Positions 60,482 to 64,000 of a stretch of DNA of 64,000 nt are shown piece by piece (position 1 is the stretch's first letter; every line of letters begins with the position of its first letter). Origin of the DNA: Pyrus communis (lineage: Eukaryota; Streptophyta; Magnoliopsida; Rosales; Rosaceae); NCBI RefSeq assembly GCF_963583255.1, contig NC_084815.1, forward strand, positions 17,996,807-18,060,806. Direction: 5' to 3'. The translations under genes and the position numbers were made by a program. The notes under the pieces are model-generated. The model did no database searches. It saw nothing but the letters and a program-made list of their open reading frames with translations, and had not been told where the DNA came from.

Positions 60482-60767
60482 TTTAAACAACAACTATGGT
60501 TTTCGTTGATGTGTTTTGTCCTCTAGAAGTTAGTATTTTTCAATGCCACTTTCTATCACGTCATCGGTAGTAAAATTGTTATGTAATAATGTGAAAATTG
60601 AACACTATAACGGTTGACTCTTAATAACGTAATTCGTTTTAAAATTTTCATTCCCATACATAGTTTTGAATAACTTCCTCTTCAACGTATGACTAATGAA
60701 TTTTTGGCATCTCTAATGTTATCATTTCACTTTTGAACTTGTTGTCTTCTCATATTAAAGAAATGCT

Positions 60768-60905
60768 AAGGAGACTCTTTAAAATGAGACTCTCTATGGA
60801 CTCTTTGTTATCTTATATTTTTGGTACAATAATTTATAATGTTGACATGAAAATTTGACATTAACTTATGAGGTGACAGTCCATAAAGATTTTCCTTATC
60901 TCACG
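60768..60905. mobile_element. MITE family E, copy 2 (partial)
   Basis: GCTAAGGAGACTCTTTAAAA, TCTTATATTTTTGGTACAAT and TTTATAATGTTGACATGAAA match the 49.57-kb copy. The right end is diverged. Confidence 0.55.
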
Positions 60906-61241
60906 TAGATTAAAAGCTTCAAAGTAATTAAAAGGTGCATTTTGGGTTTAGAGTTAGACTGTTGGGTACACATAATGAAAGGGGGTTTGAGAACCTTCTC
61001 CAAACTTCCATTTGTAATTAGTGTTGTCAATTTCTTCCCCCAAATTTTCTACCCTCTCCATTCACAACGGGGCAATCAAAAGTGAATAATATGCTTTGCC
61101 CAAACCGAAGTACCCAATATATAGGGTAAAATTGTGACCCATATATTGGCTGGCTTTACAAAATTAATAACAAAGGAACGATACGTACTATTGACTTGCC
61201 CTTTATAGTTGATGACACCTAACACTTTCACCTATTCGTGC

Positions 61242-61335
61242 TATATATATGTATGTATGTGTGTGTGTGTCTATATATATATAGATGTATGTATGTATGT
61301 GTGTGTGTCTATATATATATATATATATGTATATA
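61242..61335. repeat. Compound TA/TG/TATG microsatellite
   Basis: Two successive TATG-TG-TATA blocks of similar layout. Confidence 0.9.
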
Positions 61336-61514
61336 CTCAAACTTTCCATACGTCCAGTGATTTAAAGGAAGTGCTACTCTATGGGAGCAATTAAGGCACG
61401 CTACAAGCATGCCACAAATACGAATCGTAACAACCTTTGTTCTTGAAAATAAATAAAATCAAAATCTGGCCTTGAATAGTAATAACAAATCAATTTCACT
61501 CTCCTCTTTCTCCC

Positions 61515-61525
61515 TCTATATATAG
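61515..61525 (+). promoter_or_regulatory. TATA box of the methionine gamma-lyase gene
   Basis: CTATATATAGA lies about 130 bp before the ATG. A C/A-rich leader with four AACCCA units (61543-61568) follows. Confidence 0.6.
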
Positions 61526-61649
61526 AAGATATAACATCCCCCCAACCCAAACCCAAACCCAAACCCAAAGCACAAACAACTCCTCCTCCCCTTTTGATTT
61601 ACCTCCCCCCCATAAACCCAACCCTGAACTCCATTAGCAAAAACGAAAC

Positions 61650-64000
61650 ATGGCTGACACCAAATCCCAGGGATTAGTTTTCCCCACCATCAACAGCAAG
61701 AAGAGAGCCGAGCACGACGACATAGACAACGAAGACTATGTTGCCGCCAAAAAGTCCATGTTGTTGTCCTCGGCTGCAGCTGCAGCCTGGGAAGACCCAG
61801 CCGCGGCATTAGCCAGTGCTCGCCATGAGTTTGGTGAGCACGGTGGTGTCAACATGTCGATTGAGGCCTCCGCCACGTTCACCGTGATGGAGCCCGAGAC
61901 TCTTCGCAAAATGTTCTCCGGCGAGCTGGGTGCCAACCGCGACTTCTTCATCTACAGCCGCCACTTTAACCCTACCGTGCTCAATCTCAGTCGCCAGATG
62001 GCAGCCCTCGAGGGCACAGAGGCCGCCTACTGCACGTCCTCTGGGATGTCAGCCATATCCTCCGTCCTCCTCCAGCTCGTCAGCAGCGGGGAACACATTG
62101 TCGCCTCAAGAACCGTCTACGGAGGGACCCACGCCCTCATGTCCCACTTCTTCCCCAGGGCCTGCAACATAACGACGACGTTTGTGGACATCAACGACAT
62201 GGACATGGTGAGGAATGCTATTGAGGTCGGGAAGACCAAGGTACTCTATTTCGAAGGCATGTCGAACCCGACTCTCACCGTCGCCAACATACCGGAGCTC
62301 AGCCGAATCGGCCACGAGAAGGGGGTCACGGTTGTGGTGGACAACACGTTTTCTCCCATGGTTCTCTCTCCGGTGAAGCTTGGTGCTGACGTTGTTGTTC
62401 ACAGCATTTCCAAGTTTATTAGCGGCGGTGCTGATATTATTGCAGGTAAAAGTAGTAAATATTTTCCTTGTAGTTTGTTTGCGAGATTTTCTTTACCTTC
62501 TGCGGTTCGAAAACTATTGAATACGACAGTATATCGTCAATTATATGACTGGATTGGTAACGTGCAGTATCACATAAAAAATTTGATCTAAAGATGTTTA
62601 TAAAAATGAAATCTAATAACGCTCACGAAGAGACTGAGTGTAAGATCATAATTTAGTGATTTTACGTAAATGCGTGCTAAGTACTTTTAATCTGTAGAAT
62701 AAAATTTAGGACAAATAATTGGAATGATTCGTTTTTGACATTTAGTTGTAAAATTAATCAGTTTTTTTTTTAATAACAATGGCATATTAATTAAGTGGTC
62801 GATAATAAATCGATTACATAAAGACCACAATCATATAATGACATGTAAAAACTGATCTTCTCTACAACCAAATATCAAATTATTTTAGTTAATTGTCCTA
62901 AATTTTATGAGTTTGCAAATGAAGCATATTGATGATAAAGGATAATACTAGGGAAATCAAAACTTAAGTGTTAATTAACCTGTTTATTTTCTTATTTGGA
63001 ACACATAATTTGATTTGTAAAATTTTTTTGATCTCATTTACATTATAGGTTATATAATAAAAACATGGGGAGTTCAGACCGAAAAAAAAGTATGGACCGG
63101 GAGTAATACTTTTAGCGAGGTGGGGAAGGGACCGGTTTGGATTCATGCGAGGGTGTTACTTTTTCGACTCGTGATTCATGTCTTGTTATATTTAGATAGC
63201 AAGACAGGTGTTTCTGTTCGTTTTTGTTAGCTTGTGTTATTTTTAGATACCATACGTTTATGTTTGTTTGTGTTTTTGTTAGATATTGTTTGTTTGGTGT
63301 CGTTTTCCATCTGCAACCTTACTTCATGATTAACATGGGTGAGTTGAGGTAGGAATTGTATTCTTCTTACTAGAATATCTTATGCGATCCTTGATTTGAT
63401 TTTTCACTGTTATTTTCCATGTTCACTGTAAGATTTCATGTGATGTTCTGTACAAAAATTAAAAGAAAAGGTGAAACAAAAAATATTAATTCGAATAAAA
63501 GAGAACCATAATTTAAGTACTAATGTCATCGTCACATAATCTAAGATGTTATATTCACATTCTATCAATTTTTGTTTATCTAGTCATATTAGTTTAATAT
63601 TTAATCACTTTTTTTTAATGCGTCATCTATTTTTTACCTTGGGAATTAAAACTTTTACAATTCTAACTTTTTGACAATTTTAGATCAAGATAAATATGTT
63701 TCGATCCTTCATTTCACCATTTAATATATAAGTTCTTAATGATTTATGTATAAATATATTATCTTCAAAAAATGAAGAAAAATACCACTAGACCGTCCAC
63801 CATTTCCAGCTAACATGATTTCTCATTATTTGTTAAACCCTTTCGTATTTTCTCTTTGGAAAGTAGCTTTTGTGATTAGCAACAAAATACTGAACTTTTT
63901 TGTGGCATAAATTTTTTGCAGGTGTTGTGTGCGGACCTGCAAGCCTGGTGAACTCAATGATGGACCTACACCAAGGCTCCCTGATGCTCCTGGGTCCCAC
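61650..64000 (+). CDS. MGL: Methionine gamma-lyase, 3' end beyond window
   Basis: Exon 1 is 61650-62445; after a 1476-bp intron, exon 2 starts at 63922 and runs off the edge (AGVVCGPASLVNSMMDLHQG, then SLMLLGP). The enzyme is a PLP-dependent gamma-lyase that splits L-methionine to methanethiol, 2-oxobutyrate and ammonia in the cytosol, feeding isoleucine synthesis. Landmarks are EFGEHGGVNMSIEASATFTV, FIYSRHFNPTVLNLSRQMAA, YCTSSGMSAISSVLLQL (phosphate loop), VVVDNTFSPMVLSPVKLGAD (Asp that pairs with the PLP ring) and SISKFISGGADIIA with Schiff-base Lys255. About 290 of roughly 440 residues are visible. Reading past the donor adds about 48 codons to a stop at 62591, a minor retained-intron possibility. 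The intron includes a 35-bp SINE-like fragment near 63770. Confidence 0.95.

Larger units (their letters stand above)
60482..61505. other. Intergenic between CACTA and methionine gamma-lyase
   Basis: Holds a MITE fragment at 60768-60905, a compound microsatellite at 61242-61335 and the gene's promoter. Nothing else recognised. Confidence 0.5.

Noticed and set aside
61543..61568. AACCCA repeats as telomere-like sequence
   Set aside because: Only four units, not the plant telomere unit AAACCCT, and they lie in the leader of methionine gamma-lyase.
63768..63803. Possible SINE family A copy in the MGL intron
   Set aside because: Only about 35 bp match (AATACCACTAGACCGT); too short to call an element.

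Overview
The window is nuclear DNA from a flowering plant. Its genes have introns with GT/AG borders, the intergenic DNA is AT-rich, and it is dense in transposon debris. The genes are typical dicot families: a YSL transporter, HLB1, a TBC Rab-GAP, DUF538, an EMB8-type hydrolase and methionine gamma-lyase. From memory, the repeat style and intron structure look like Rosaceae, perhaps apple or pear. That is inference and cannot be proven here.

Seven protein-coding genes are supported. (1) YSL1/2/3-type metal-nicotianamine transporter, + strand, 14300-17032, six exons, 664 aa. (2) HLB1-type TPR protein, - strand, 17423-22359, fourteen exons, 530 aa. (3) TBC-domain Rab-GAP, - strand, 23687-27030, five exons, 557 aa, with a second phase-compatible first exon at 27164-27393 that would add a membrane segment. 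(4) Small one-TM protein, + strand, 37194-38231, 69 aa. (5) DUF538 protein, + strand, 39972-40445, 157 aa. (6) EMB8/YheT-type alpha/beta hydrolase, + strand, 41131-45050, eight exons, 418 aa. (7) Methionine gamma-lyase, + strand, starting at 61650 and running off the right edge. For every complete multi-exon model the exon lengths sum to a multiple of three with phases that fit.

Layout. 1-14 kb is a transposon graveyard: a copia RNase H remnant, several SINEs, a bounded 4.0-kb PIF/Harbinger element (3777-7817), MITEs, and a 1.0-kb hAT-like element whose empty site survives in a tandem duplicate beside it. 14-27.4 kb is the first gene block (YSL, HLB1, TBC). 27.7-36 kb is repeat-rich and includes a roughly 1.45-kb foldback and several MITEs. 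36.4-45 kb is the second gene block (small TM protein, DUF538, hydrolase). 45-51 kb is sparse intergenic DNA with MITEs and a SINE. 51430-60481 is a 9.05-kb CACTA (En/Spm) element with two decayed genes; its TNP2-like gene has lost the catalytic core. 61.5 kb to the end is methionine gamma-lyase.

The genes do not form a pathway. HLB1 and the TBC protein are adjacent on the same strand and both belong to endomembrane trafficking. No clearly new biological system was found. The strongest unusual signals are the alternative TBC first exon, the bounded hAT insertion with its empty site, the large foldback with its end sequence duplicated in the loop, the SINE copies with intact target-site duplications, and the internally deleted CACTA element with dyad subterminal repeats.
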